This document shows positions 34,392 to 45,621 of a DNA stretch of 64,000 nt, in pieces. A program made the translations under genes and the position numbers. The DNA comes from Aphis gossypii (Eukaryota > Arthropoda > Insecta > Hemiptera > Aphididae). Numbering within the stretch: position 1 is the first letter of the stretch; each line of letters begins with the position of its first letter. Location: contig NW_026083175.1 in assembly GCF_020184175.1 (NCBI RefSeq), positions 28,224 through 92,223 of the forward strand, read 5' to 3'. Below the pieces are notes generated by a model. That model saw nothing but the letters and a program-made list of their open reading frames with translations. It was not told the origin of the DNA and did no database searches.

Positions 34392-34815
34392 GAGGACCTC
34401 GCACCTGCATGTGTGTCTCCGTCTTACACACGTACAACATACCCAATAATTTTCGTTGTCAAGTTTTCAATAGCGTATGGTCAGTTTTGATATTAGAGTG
34501 AATTAACTTATTATCAAACTTTTAGATAACAACATTATCTGTGTTCTCTTGTTGGTTTCTTACGATATTTTAATTTTCAAGTGAGTTTTGAATATGTAAA
34601 TATTAGTATTTGAAAATGCTCATAACTCACTTAAAAATTAAAATATCGTAAAAAACCAACGAGAGAACACAGATAATAATGTTACCTAAAGTTTTGATAA
34701 TAGGTCATACACTCTAATATCAAAACTGACCATACCCTAGTGAAACTTGCGAACGAAAATGTGCTATGTTGTACGTGTGTAAGATGGAGACAACACATGC
34801 GGGTGCGACGTTCTC
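34392..34815. mobile_element. TTAA-flanked foldback MITE
   Basis: The ends are imperfect inverted repeats of about 200 bp each, beginning GAGGACCTCGCACCTGCATG at 34392 and GAGAACGTCGCACCCGCATG (reverse complement) at 34815. They are flanked by TTAA at 34388-34391 and 34816-34819. Centre near 34605. No coding capacity. TTAA target use suggests mobilisation by a piggyBac-like enzyme, which is inference. Confidence 0.75.
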
Positions 34816-34819
34816 TTAA

Positions 34820-37261
34820 TGATGATATGTATTATCTAATCGCACTCTTCAATTGTCCAACAAACACGAATATTATTAAGTTATAAACAACACCGCACGG
34901 CGTCGGTCACTGGTTATGTCATGTTTATCACGATCATAAACTAACAATAGCATTGCCTTGTTAACGTGCGGGTTTAAAATAACACATCAATTTTTCCTTA
35001 TCTAATCAAAAAAAAAAAGATATTTTTTATTTATCGGTTATGTCAATTGTCAATTATCAAATCGTTTTATCAATGCTTTTTTTATTTCTAATATTTTTTG
35101 ATTACGTTTTAAATGTAATGCTGAAAATTGTTGCTGTTCATAATACTTAAGTTTTAATGTATTGGTTAACTTTTGTTTTTTTTGATTTTTATAAACTGGC
35201 TGGAAGAAAGCCCGCTGTTACACCTTCTCAATTATAGATGCCGTGTTATTGTTTAAACGATATGTGATTAATCATGAAAAGGAAGTATGTTTACCATATA
35301 AAATTATTATTTATACTAAATTACCACGTGTGTGAAGTTGGGGGACCATAGCTAGGGGACTATTTACTCGGACGACTAGTGATAAGAAGCCTTGTACGTT
35401 GTGTTGCATTTCATAAAAGTTCAGGGGTGTCATACTATTGCACCGAAACCGTCAAGTAGATGTCGCCCTATGTTACACAGTAATTGTTGTAAATTGTATT
35501 GTTTTAAAAGTATATTTATAAATAATTTCTATTGGCGTTATTACCACAATAATTATACCGACATACTGACATAATATTGTAAATCAATAATAATGGAAAG
35601 TTAGGTTATAAATTCAAAATTCCTTTAAAGACTATACAATATTATAATCTAACTCACGTCTAACGTTTAAACATGTAATTTTTCTTGAAGTATTTAAAAC
35701 ATCAATTTTTACGGAAACAGGTATGTATAAACTTCTGTCTACTGTACTGAATAGTTATAGAGATGTAAGTCTTTTACTCATTATTTAAGTATGTAATACC
35801 TATGTCATATTCTGTTTCCCTATCCACACAGTGATGAGTAGTCACCTGAGTAGTCACTAATTATTGTATTATGATTTTTCCATGGTATGTTTACATCACA
35901 GTATATAGAACCATATTTATTGTGAAATATTACCTAATGTATTGTCTAAGTTATAATGAATATTAATACATTTATTTGGAATATAAATATAAAAATGTAA
36001 TGCTTAAGAACTATTCAACTATGTATAGTGACGTATTAGACATTTTGCACCCCATTGCAAAAAAAAATTTGGCGCCCTTAAGAGGCCTAACCACTGGAAA
36101 TATGGGAGATCTTAAATCGTTTTTCCTCAAAAACAACATATATCCTGAATAGTTTTAGGTTATCCCCATGTAATTCATTGTAGTGTTGTAAAGTGTTTAA
36201 ATGTCTTTTTTTTTTATAAACCATTATCCTTATAATTATACAATGATGTATGTATCAGTAAGTATATTCCTTTATAGCTTATAGAATTGTATATTTTTTA
36301 ATTGAGTTTCAGCATGAATAGCGGATTTCAATGCATATGTACAATATTAATTTGATGACAAGAATAAATCATTTATCCATTCCAGCTGTCTACATTTACT
36401 GTTAAAGCATTATGATCTATGACAAGAAATTATCGTTGAATCTGTTATTGAACACAATACTGTTGTATCCTTTTCACATTTTAGATTTAATACATAAGAT
36501 TATAATTATGAACCAAATTTTTATTGTTCAAGGCAACACATTTCCATGTGTTGTTACCTAAGTTGAATAAAATGTTACTTGTTTACATGTTTAATAAATA
36601 AATACATTTATATACTTTATTTATATGTTTGAAAAAGTGTTACTTGTCAGTACGGACAAGGTTATTTTTTTAGAATAAATAAATTATGAAATTAACTTAG
36701 TTTAGGTTTGTTTGAAAATATGAATTAATTATCATAGTGGCATAATTGATCTACACTTAATATATTTGACATTATTGTATCGAATTGTAATCATAACTTT
36801 ATTTAATATGTGTATGCTTAAATTATTTTAATTGTAATAACTATGTCTACTATTGTCACAGTATTCACAAGTTCAATGGCGAATTAAAATAGGAGTGTAT
36901 AATTTTTGAATATAATATATTTTTGTAATTTTAAAATAAAACCTATCTATTTTAAACTTTTCAGGTGTTGTCATCCTGCTTTTTCCGAACCATTTTCGCA
37001 CAGCAGCATATTGCCTTATTTACAGCAGCATCACATCAACTCTCGTAATAGTTGTAGTTAGTATTAGTGTTAGTTCTAGTTTTAGCTGTAGTTTAAAAAA
37101 TAAATAAATAGTAGTTTAGTTTTAGCTGTAGTTAAAAAAAAAAAAAATAACCCCAAAAAAAGTAGAAAAATAAAACCCAAAAAAAGTAGTTTTAGTGGTA
37201 GTTGTAGTTGTAGTTAACAAAAAAAAAAGTTTTAAGTATAGTTTTAGTTATAATTTTAGTT
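34820..37261. other. non-coding, with one arm of a distant inverted repeat
   Basis: No gene recognised. 35313-35480 contains GGGGGACCATAGCTAGGGGA and is related, in opposite orientation, to 57480-57646. 36030-36090 (GACGTATTAGACATTTTG, CCCTTAAGAGG) looks like a hAT MITE scrap. From 37045 to 37255 there are simple GTAGTTTTAG-type repeats leading into the minisatellite. Confidence 0.5.
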
Positions 37262-37545
37262 GTCGAAGAGGGTAAACTCAGACAGCTTAAAGTGCCGACG
37301 AATTGTTGTTAATTCCGACACGAAATAGTCGAAGAGGGTAAACTCAGACAACAAAAAGTGCCTACGAATTGTTGTTAATTCAGACACGAAATAGTCGAAG
37401 AGGGTAAACTCAGACAACAAAAAGTGCCTACGAATTGTTGTTAATTCAGACACGAAATAGTCGAAGAGGGTAAACTCAGACAGCAAAAAGTCGAAGAGGT
37501 CTTACTTAGGCAGATAAAAGTGTGAACGAATTTGTAATTCAGACA
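37262..37545. repeat. 66-bp minisatellite
   Basis: Units of 66 bp start at 37262, 37328 and 37394, each beginning GTCGAAGAGGGTAAACTCAG. A partial unit starts at 37460 and a degenerate one at 37489. Being divisible by three, it gives a repetitive open frame on the minus strand, which I do not regard as a gene. It ends about 25 bp before the first ATG of element 2. Confidence 0.85.
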
Positions 37546-37570
37546 CAGAAAAAATTATTTATAAGGTTAA

Positions 37571-40258
37571 AATGAGTTTAAACAAAAAATTGGATGAGGT
37601 AGCTCACTATATTAAGAATCAATATCCAATTTAAATTTGGAAATGTCTCAGTTTCTGACAGTTGTGTAACTAATATTTGCAATATCATCTTTAATAAAGA
37701 AAATGATAATGGTTTAAAAAAATCAATTACAAATGCTATCAATAGAAACACTTCATCTCTTCGTAAACGTATTACAAGTATGAACAATACTGATTTATGT
37801 AATGTGTCAGAAATGAATAATACAATAATAAAATGTATTGAAAGTTGTAACTATACGTCTAGTGATTTCTTAAATTACAATGTCGCAATTCTAAATGCCA
37901 TATGTAAACACATTAAAGTAGCTGCAAATCATGTTAACCGTATTAAATTGTATAGGAAATGTAAAAAACACTTTGACATGTCTTTGTGTAATCCATCAGA
38001 TGACACAGACATTATGAATTCAAATAGTGTTTATTTTAATGAAAATTCTAGTATTGAAAATTGCACTTCATATTCTGATCACACAGAGCCTGAACTAGTG
38101 CATAAAGACCACGTTTCTCTTGAATACACAAGTGTATCGCCCCAAAGTAATTGCAGTTGGATGATAGGAAATCCACTCATACCTTGTAGTACTCCAATTC
38201 TACCAGAAAGCATAAGGGTTGAATCTGATTTTGTTACACCGAATAAATTGGAATGCAGAAAAAATGCTGGACTTGTGCCAAGTCCCCTAAAAATGCCTAT
38301 TTTAAGAAAACCCCGGTCAAGTGTGGTGTTGTGCTGCCTTTGAAAACAATAAACTGTTTTCCAAAAGAATACAATAGCTGTGAATGTGAGTTTTTTGAAG
38401 GAACTTTCACATTTTCACGTGTAGAGTGGTCTCATATGTTATATACACATATTAGCGGTGAAAAACGTTTGGATAAGAATAAATATCCTATTATGTTCAG
38501 AAAGCTCATTAGAACTGTGAACAATACATGCGTTGTTAATGCAAAAAGGGTTAGATATTTTGAAAACCATTGCAATGTGTACATGTATTGTAGCCACGAG
38601 GGGTGCAAACTTTTTAGAATTAAAGTCCAGCTTCAAAACCAAGTGTTTCTGGCGGAAGTATATAGTTCTGGTTTAAATTACCATCACAATCCAGAAGACA
38701 ATGGTCTCACGAACCACGTAAAAGGGATTCAGCGAGACTTGCACAAAGAAGCGCTAAAAAAGACAAAAGCGTTTTCCTTCAGGTCGGACGCTGTTGACAT
38801 GGCATCACCCACTCAGTTGAATTGTGGTAATTTGCAAGGCATTAAATCGGATGACGTCGTCAGAAAAATCAGATCAGAGGCCTTAAGTGCCGATGATTAT
38901 GATAAAGATGATTTTCATGACCTAGTATTGATGTGTAATGACAAAGAAAACAACTTTGTAAAGCATGTCGGCATACCGTCCGTTCACTGTTATAGTAACG
39001 AGCAGTTGGACATACTAAAAAATCTGATTAAAAAACAAAAACCAGTAACTGGGTATTTGGATGCAACTGGTACAGTGGTCAGGAAAATTGACAAGAACAG
39101 CAAAAGAGTTCTGTACTATGTTCTAGTTGTTAATGTCCCATTACCTAGAGACTCAAGTGTCACGTGCCCTGTTGTTGAAATGATTAGTTCAGCCCACGAC
39201 ATTGTTGCGATTTCACAATGGCTGAACGCTTTTAAAGCATTCGTTTTGAAACACAAACTGACTTGGCCAGTATTCACAAATATCGTGACAGATTTCAGTT
39301 ATGCCCAAATGAATGCCTTGTGTATAGGATGGAATGGTTTTACTTCCATATTCGACTACCTTAACTGGTGTTACAGAGTATTGGTTGAAAACCACGACGA
39401 ATCTAATGTCACCATCATAAATATATGTGCAAATCACACACAAAAATTATAGTAAACCATGTCTACACATATTTTCAATCTGAGAAAAACCATCGTATAA
39501 CTGTAGAAAAAACGAAAAGAAATGATGTCATTGATTGGATATGCATACTTTTTAACACAACCAGTTTGACAGATGTCGAACAATGGTTCAAAATATTTTC
39601 AGTAATACTGTTGTCACCTTATGGTACAGGACACACGAAAAATGCCATTAGTACAATGAGAGCCAAGTGTTATGATAAAATATACCAATTGCCAACTGAA
39701 TCGAACAACGAAGGTGAGGATCACTCGAAGGAAATAAATAAATTTCTATGCGAATCCAACACGAGTGATTCCATGATGTTGTGTAGATTTCAGTCAATCA
39801 AAGAACAAGTTAAATCTGAAGTCTCAAATTGTGCTGAAAATTTTGAAAATTTAAGCATTAATGAATATTATGATGAATCATATTTACACCAGTTTATAGT
39901 TAAGTGTGTACCTTTCTTAGCACTGTGGACACCTATTATGAATAATAAACTCAGCAATGGCATTGAAATCCGCCAGAGTAATGCTACCGTTGAATCTTGG
40001 TTTAAAACAGTCAAACAAGACATACTAGAAGGCGACCGCAGGTTTAAGTGCGGCCGGTTTTTAAAACTTATGAGACAGCGTGTGACGAATGTACACAAAC
40101 AAATGAAGTACAATATTAGAAAAGGGAAGTGCACTCGTGCGCTTGATTTTGACACTAAGTCTAAACAGAGTACTACTAAAGAAAATGGAAAAAGAAAAAT
40201 TTCAGAATTGTCTAGCCTTAATCATTTAAATGAAACAGAGAGTTGGGGAAAAAAAAAA
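37571..40258 (+). pseudogene. element 2: MULE-like DDE transposase
   Basis: From ATG 37571 (MSLNKKLDEVAHYIKN), with frameshifts near 37635, 38330 and 39440 and in the A-run near 40255. Order: a basic N-terminal part with CNVSEMNNT; a FLYWCH-like finger region (YCSHEGCKLFRIKV ... LNYHHNPED); HVKGIQRDLHKEAL; an RNase H-like core with GYLDATGTVV (first D), VTDFSYAQMNAL (second D), CANH; then VPFLALWTPIM and SNATVESWFKTVK (E). The tail ETESWGKKKK..HKHLQP matches the W-KKK-YL linker of element 1 just before its protease. The protease here follows at 40652. Same family as elements 1 and 3 but clearly divergent. Confidence 0.75.
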
Positions 40259-40651
40259 AAAAACACATAAACACCTCCAACCCATCAAGTACCGTCCTTT
40301 CAAAGCACTGTCGTTAAAAATCCCAAAGTCTTCGACCATTACAGCAGATAAAAATAACATTGTGGTCATAGAATGTGACAATGAGACTAGGTTCACTGTT
40401 GATGAGCCTATTAATGACGTAGTTGTCTGTGATTTAAGTAAGCCATTGTCGGATGATTGTTTAATGAAATCCGTTTCGACACCTGGCAGTCATAAATCTC
40501 CGTTTCGACTACCAGTGAAATCTATAGATTTATACGACAATATGCTCCCTAAAGATTTGACGTACTATAAACCAATTAAGTTGCCAAAAAATAACATTAT
40601 CTAGTTGTAAAATATAGTTACTTATTATCTATTTATAAAAATTGTAACATC
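40259..40651 (+). pseudogene. element 2: linker between transposase and ULP1 domain
   Basis: An open frame (40230-40604) starts in the A-run after the W-KKK motif and encodes a low-complexity linker (YRPFKALSLKIPKS; VVIECDNETRF; PVKSIDLYDNML) ending in a TAG. About 50 nt of stop-rich sequence separates it from the protease frame. Whether that is a decayed intron or a frame break cannot be told by eye. Confidence 0.5.
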
Positions 40652-41425
40652 TTGGACGACCTGTATTTCCCAGATTTTGATACATTGTCTGAAGAAAATT
40701 GGTTGTGTAACTTTGTTATAGATATTTGTTTGTTGTCATACGCTTTTAATCTGCGCTTAGAAAACACACACATTTTATCATGCAATGATGTTGCATGGCT
40801 ATTGGGAAAAAGAGTAGTTGGGGAAGTGCATAACAAAATTACTTTCAATCAGAACAGTATGGTTATCCTGCCATGGTTAATTGGTAGACATTGGATTATA
40901 GTCTTTATAAATTTCAACACCAAAGAGTGTTATATCATGGACCCGATTAGTCCATATGATACAGAGAGTCGAGCATCAAAAGATCGTTTCAATAAAGTAT
41001 TTAAAATTTTGAAATCAGATGTCATCTACGGTGACGGCACACATGAATGTCCATCGTTAACACAGATTCCATGCCCGTTTGAAAATGTTCCAAAACAAAA
41101 TGATGCATTTAATTGTGGAGTTTATATTATATATTACGCATTTAAATTTATGGACAATTCCAAGTTCAGTTTAGAGTTCGATCCTAACACTTATAGAGAA
41201 TATTTAAAGACCTATCTATTAGAGAATTCTGAAGACATGACAAACATATGCTTATACTGTAACTGGCACTCAGATAGGCACCGTTGTCCACTGGATGATG
41301 AATATGTAGAATGGGTGTCGTGTTCTCGGTGTTGTCGCTGGATAGCCATCAATTGCATCCCTAAAGAATACAGACTTATTAATTATAATAATATTGATTT
41401 CTTCTGTTTATTTTGTCAAAAATGA
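40652..41425 (+). CDS. element 2: ULP1-like (C48) cysteine protease with PHD-like tail
   Basis: A 257-residue open frame; its first codon is TTG, so it is probably not an independent gene start but the C-terminal part of the transposon polypeptide. Catalytic residues of ULP1/SENP proteases are in place: H80 in LIGRHWIIVFIN, D97 in CYIMDPIS, Q149 and C155 in KQNDAFNCGVYII. Residues 195-257 form a Cys-rich tail (CLYC, WVSCSRCCRW, CLFC) laid out like a PHD finger, but with IAINC where a zinc-binding His is normal. The family cleaves SUMO or related modifiers. ULP1 modules are known in some plant MULEs, which supports a transposon origin. No break inside the domain. Confidence 0.8.
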   Translation: MDDLYFPDFDTLSEENWLCNFVIDICLLSYAFNLRLENTHILSCNDVAWLLGKRVVGEVHNKITFNQNSMVILPWLIGRHWIIVFINFNTKECYIMDPISPYDTESRASKDRFNKVFKILKSDVIYGDGTHECPSLTQIPCPFENVPKQNDAFNCGVYIIYYAFKFMDNSKFSLEFDPNTYREYLKTYLLENSEDMTNICLYCNWHSDRHRCPLDDEYVEWVSCSRCCRWIAINCIPKEYRLINYNNIDFFCLFCQK

Positions 41426-42540
41426 TGAAATTAAACAATATACAGAAATACTAAATATAGAGTTTAGGTAGGTGAACAAGTTTTATTGTTAACAAATGTC
41501 TGGTACCTATGTGTGGAATAAGAACACTTAAGAAATTATGAAATATTTAAACAGTAACTATAAGAAGATGTTATTTGAAACAATAATCTACCTATCTAAT
41601 AATAATAATATCACAGGTTTTAGACTACTTTATGAGATATCTCTCGGATGCTAAGAAAATATTCTACACAACAGTAGGTACCTGTAAAACAAAATAGCAA
41701 TCTTATCAAAATGCTATAATTAATGATAGTTGATTATTTCTAAGTTAGTAAAAAAAAAAAAAACATACATAGTAAGTTAAAAAACAACCACAAAAAAATA
41801 ACTTAAACAATGTTTAAAATACTTTTCATTAAAAGGTACAGAATTGAATTAATTCATTAGCTTAATCAAGCTAGTCTTGTTACAGTAAGTTAATCCAAAC
41901 ATTTTTTCACATAGGTATGTAAAATACCAGACATTATACAAAAACACAACTTGTAACCACACCAGTTATGCTTTTACTTTAATTCATGCATAACTGACAG
42001 TCCGCAGTCTGATTTAAAGTGGGACGGCATTTTGTGTTTTACTTAATGAGTAATCGATTATAAAAAATGTCTGATGTGTGTGGGTGTAAAATAAAAACAC
42101 TTAAAAAATTATGAAATATTCAAACAATATATATAAAAGAAGTTATCTGTATGTAATAATGTATTTAAAACAATAGGTAACGCACCTATCTAATAAGATT
42201 ATTATCACAGATTTTAGATAACTTTATAAGATAATGCTTGCAACCTAAGAAAATGTTCTGCACAACACATAGGTACCAAGTGTAGTATTATAATATGTAA
42301 AAAGAAAATTACACGGTTTTTTTCAAAATGCTATTAAGATTGTTTCTAGGAATTAATGAAAAAATATATATACAGAGTAAATTAAGAAATAACCACAAAA
42401 AGGTACCAGATTTAATTAATTTTATTAGCTTTTTCAAACTAGTCTTGTTACAGTAACTTGTAAAATAAGTTAATCCCAACCACTCATTTACATAGGTAGG
42501 CAAATCACTAGACATAATTTTAAAACACATAGTATAATGA
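41426..42540. repeat. non-coding tandem duplication, diverged
   Basis: 41500-41960 and 42075-42540 are two direct, diverged copies sharing for example AAGAACACTTAAGAAATTATG/AAAACACTTAAAAAATTATG, 'cctatctaataa', 'atcacag.ttttaga' and 'aaataaccaca'. Spacing is about 570 bp. The second copy is interrupted at 42541 by the next element, after which its ACCACACCAGTCATGC end resumes near 43036. No gene seen. Confidence 0.65.
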
Positions 42541-43024
42541 AGGGTTCAGTGCAACAACCTGGTATGTCCACTTTCTCAAAAAATTTTTATTGCGGTTTTC
42601 TAATGAGGATATAAAGCTACACATTTCGGTGTAACAAACTGGTATGTCCGATTATTAGATACAGAGATATAAGCAAAAATGAACTTACCAGGTTATTATA
42701 TTCAGTGCAAGAACCTGGTATGTCCTTATTATCCGGACATACAAGGTTTTAGCACCGAAACTAATTTGACTAAAAATTATAAAAATCAAATTTATGAGCA
42801 AGAAACCTGGTAAGTCCATACATTTATCGTATTTATAGATCCTAACATTGTTTGTGTTATTATAATTGTAATTTGAATACATAATATCAATAAAAATATA
42901 GACTGTTACATGTTTTCTATATAAACATAAAGTATATGATAAATATTAAAGAATTTAAACGTTTATTTCTTCTCCTGAAAAATTTCCAAAAGTGGATATA
43001 CCAAGTTGTTGCACTGGACCCTTT
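42541..43024. mobile_element. non-autonomous TIR element rich in CCTGGTATGTCC repeats
   Basis: The left end AAGGGTTCAGTGCAACAACC and the right end (reverse complement AAAGGGTCCAGTGCAACAAC) form imperfect inverted repeats that run on into TGGTATGTCCAC/TGGTATATCCAC. Inside, the same phrase recurs in both orientations near 42635, 42705, 42725 and 42800. No coding capacity and no certain target duplication. Confidence 0.65.
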
Positions 43025-43879
43025 AATTTTTTTTTACCACACCAGTCATGCTTTTTCTGTAGAGGATACCTACTGCTAAATCAATGATGTACTGTTAGCT
43101 GATATACATTTTCAGAAGGCCATTATGATGTGTGGAAACAATAATATAAATGCTTATAACTGAAATGAAATAAAATTAATACACATTAACTATTATAATA
43201 TCTATACTTACTAATTTAAACTGTATATGATTCAGACACAATAGGTTTATTTAATGCCTGATTCGTGTTGATGAATACCAATCAGAAGTTTGATAAGAAT
43301 GACCTCAAGTTGTTGGTAACAAATAGCAGTTGTTATGTATATTTACTTTGTATATTTATTCATGTGTTGTTCAGGCCCAGGATGTAGACTAAAATATAAA
43401 ATGACTTTTATAAAAATATAGTAGAAAGTTTAGATACTGTTGTTTATCATAACCTACCAATAATACGTTATTGTAATATTGCAACACTACACAACTTCCG
43501 TATTTTAAATTGTAAGTCTTTAAGAGTGATTGTTGTAGGTAGTAATAACTTGAGGTTCAGTAACACTTTGTTTTTTCAATGTTTTTCGTCTCCCTTGATT
43601 CATTATTGTCAATATTGCACCTAGAAATATTTAAACAGTAATGTAAAATAAAATCTACATAGCAGGTGGATAATGAAGGTTTATGAAATTCATCCTGATA
43701 GTCACATCGGAACCAACTAATACCTAAGAAATAACTTTTATTTTTTCAAAAAATTGTAAGTATCATAGACATATTATGTCCTAAACATTTTTACTAAAAC
43801 TAACAAAAAATTAGAGTGTTGGTCATTGACAAATGCTTTAAAATTTACAGAAATGTTTAAAAATTTTTATAATAACATC
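43025..43879. other. non-coding
   Basis: AT-rich; holds the displaced end of the duplicated unit near 43036. Otherwise nothing recognised. Confidence 0.5.
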
Positions 43880-44290
43880 TCAAGAGCCTCAGTTTCAAAG
43901 TTAGACATTTTGTCTTGAAAAATATTTTTTTAAGTTTTTTACTTTTTTGAATGATAACATAGAATTTTAATTTCATATTCCAAAGCAGATTTTTTTCTAA
44001 GTATTTTGATACATACAAATCGAATTTGGGACGAGTAGTTTATGAGTTATAAGTATTTAAATTTTAAAGTTTAGATAGTCGGTGAGGAGTGTACGGGTAC
44101 CCCGAAAAATATTTATCCACTACTACGCTTGTCTAAACTTCAAATACTTATAACTCATAAACTACTCATCCTAAATTCGATTTGTATGTTTCAAAATACT
44201 TGGGAAAATATTCTGCTTTGGAATATGAAAATATAAGGATAAAAATATTTAAAAAAATTGTTTGATTAAATCTTACAAGGACTTAAGAAT
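43880..44290. repeat. foldback element, family F copy 1
   Basis: The arm 43971-44075 (from TTTCATATTCCAAAGCAGA through ATGAGTTATAAGTATTT) is repeated in reverse complement at 44130-44230, with a spacer of about 55 bp containing GTACGGGTACCCC. The arms extend less exactly to 43880 and 44290. No coding capacity. A single arm of the same family is at 59130-59720. Confidence 0.75.
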
Positions 44291-45621
44291 CTGAATATTT
44301 AGATATATCACTAGGAAATTATGATGATGTTCCAGGAGATAAAGTGTAGTCAATACTATCATGTAAATCTAGATAAAATTTAAAAATATTATATAAATAA
44401 TTATTATAAATGGATCTCTATATAAAAAATATTAATAATCATGTGAACTTACCAGGTGAACAAGTTAATGGAAGGGCTGAAATGTATACAGTATTATTGG
44501 GAATTGTACGTAGATTTCATTAAAATAATAAAATGGTCAGTTTAATAAATATTCAAGTATTTTCAAAAAATGATACAAATTTGAGAAAATAACATAGAGA
44601 AATTTACTTTATCAATAATCGTGATTTGTTAAACTTTGATAAAAAATTATTAAATATAATTACGGTTAGGGTCAGGGACGGTTACCAATATAAATATTGG
44701 ACATACAATTGAGGTTATGTTTATAGATTTTATCACGGTCTTAATATAAACCCAAAACCGGGTCGTAGCATAGATAATAAAGAATGGATAGGCCACGCCT
44801 ATGCTTATAAAGTTATAACATGTATAGGTGCCTCGTTCCTAAAGAGCAGATATCTTCTAGTGTCTCACAAAGGTGCCTGTTATCTCAACTTTTGGTTATC
44901 ACTTATTGAAAATCTGATATATATATATATATATGGATTAGGGAGTCGTAGGCAGTTGTCTGAAAAATGATAAGAACTCGGGCCGAATGACGGCACCACT
45001 AAAGTTATTGCCAACATACAATTTCAAAAAATTTTATTATAAAACTTTATTATAAACAAAAGATGACAGCAACTCAATATATATTTCTTCTGTCTTCCCT
45101 GATAGAATTGCATATACCAATGGAAAACTCTATAACCAAGTATGTGCATTATTAAATAATTGCTTATATTATTTCTTGTTATGATTTTTAATTATTTGCT
45201 GTATTGTAGATATTGAAATCTTGGAAGATTCCAGGTGCAGAATAAACATTTTCTGAAGATTTGGAGCTAAATAAAAATAATATACAGGGTGAAGTATTGA
45301 CTTTTTTCATTTTTTATTTTATTTATTTTATCTTACTACCATAATATTTATTATATTATTATTTATTTTATTTATATTATTTATCTAATAATGTCAAATA
45401 TTAGATTAAAAGCATTAAGGTACCATATAATATCGATGTAATTATTTACTATTTTAAATTTTGAACATCGTAATCATTATATGTACGCATATCTTTAAAT
45501 TACAAGACACCTACAAATTAGTAACTCCAATTATTAAACTATAATGATGGTCAGGAAATGAAAACACACTGAATAAATTTTTTTTTTTGTATTTTATATA
45601 TTTTGTTTATATAGGCATGTA
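44291..45621. other. non-coding
   Basis: No gene recognised. Notable are the self-complementary GGATAGGCCACGCCTATGC near 44788 and a (TA)n run at about 44918-44934. It is the 3' flank of the minus-strand RGG/CCHC gene; several AATAAA strings lie in it on either strand. Confidence 0.5.

Noticed and set aside
37256..37486. Repetitive minus-strand frame (LSEFTLFDYFVSELTTIRRHF repeats)
   Set aside because: It results from the 66-bp minisatellite, whose period is divisible by three. There is no gene context.
37571..41425. Element 2 as a Maverick/Polinton, because of its cysteine protease
   Set aside because: No protein-primed DNA polymerase B, packaging ATPase, capsid gene or retroviral-type integrase is nearby. 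The transposase motifs match elements 1 and 3 instead.
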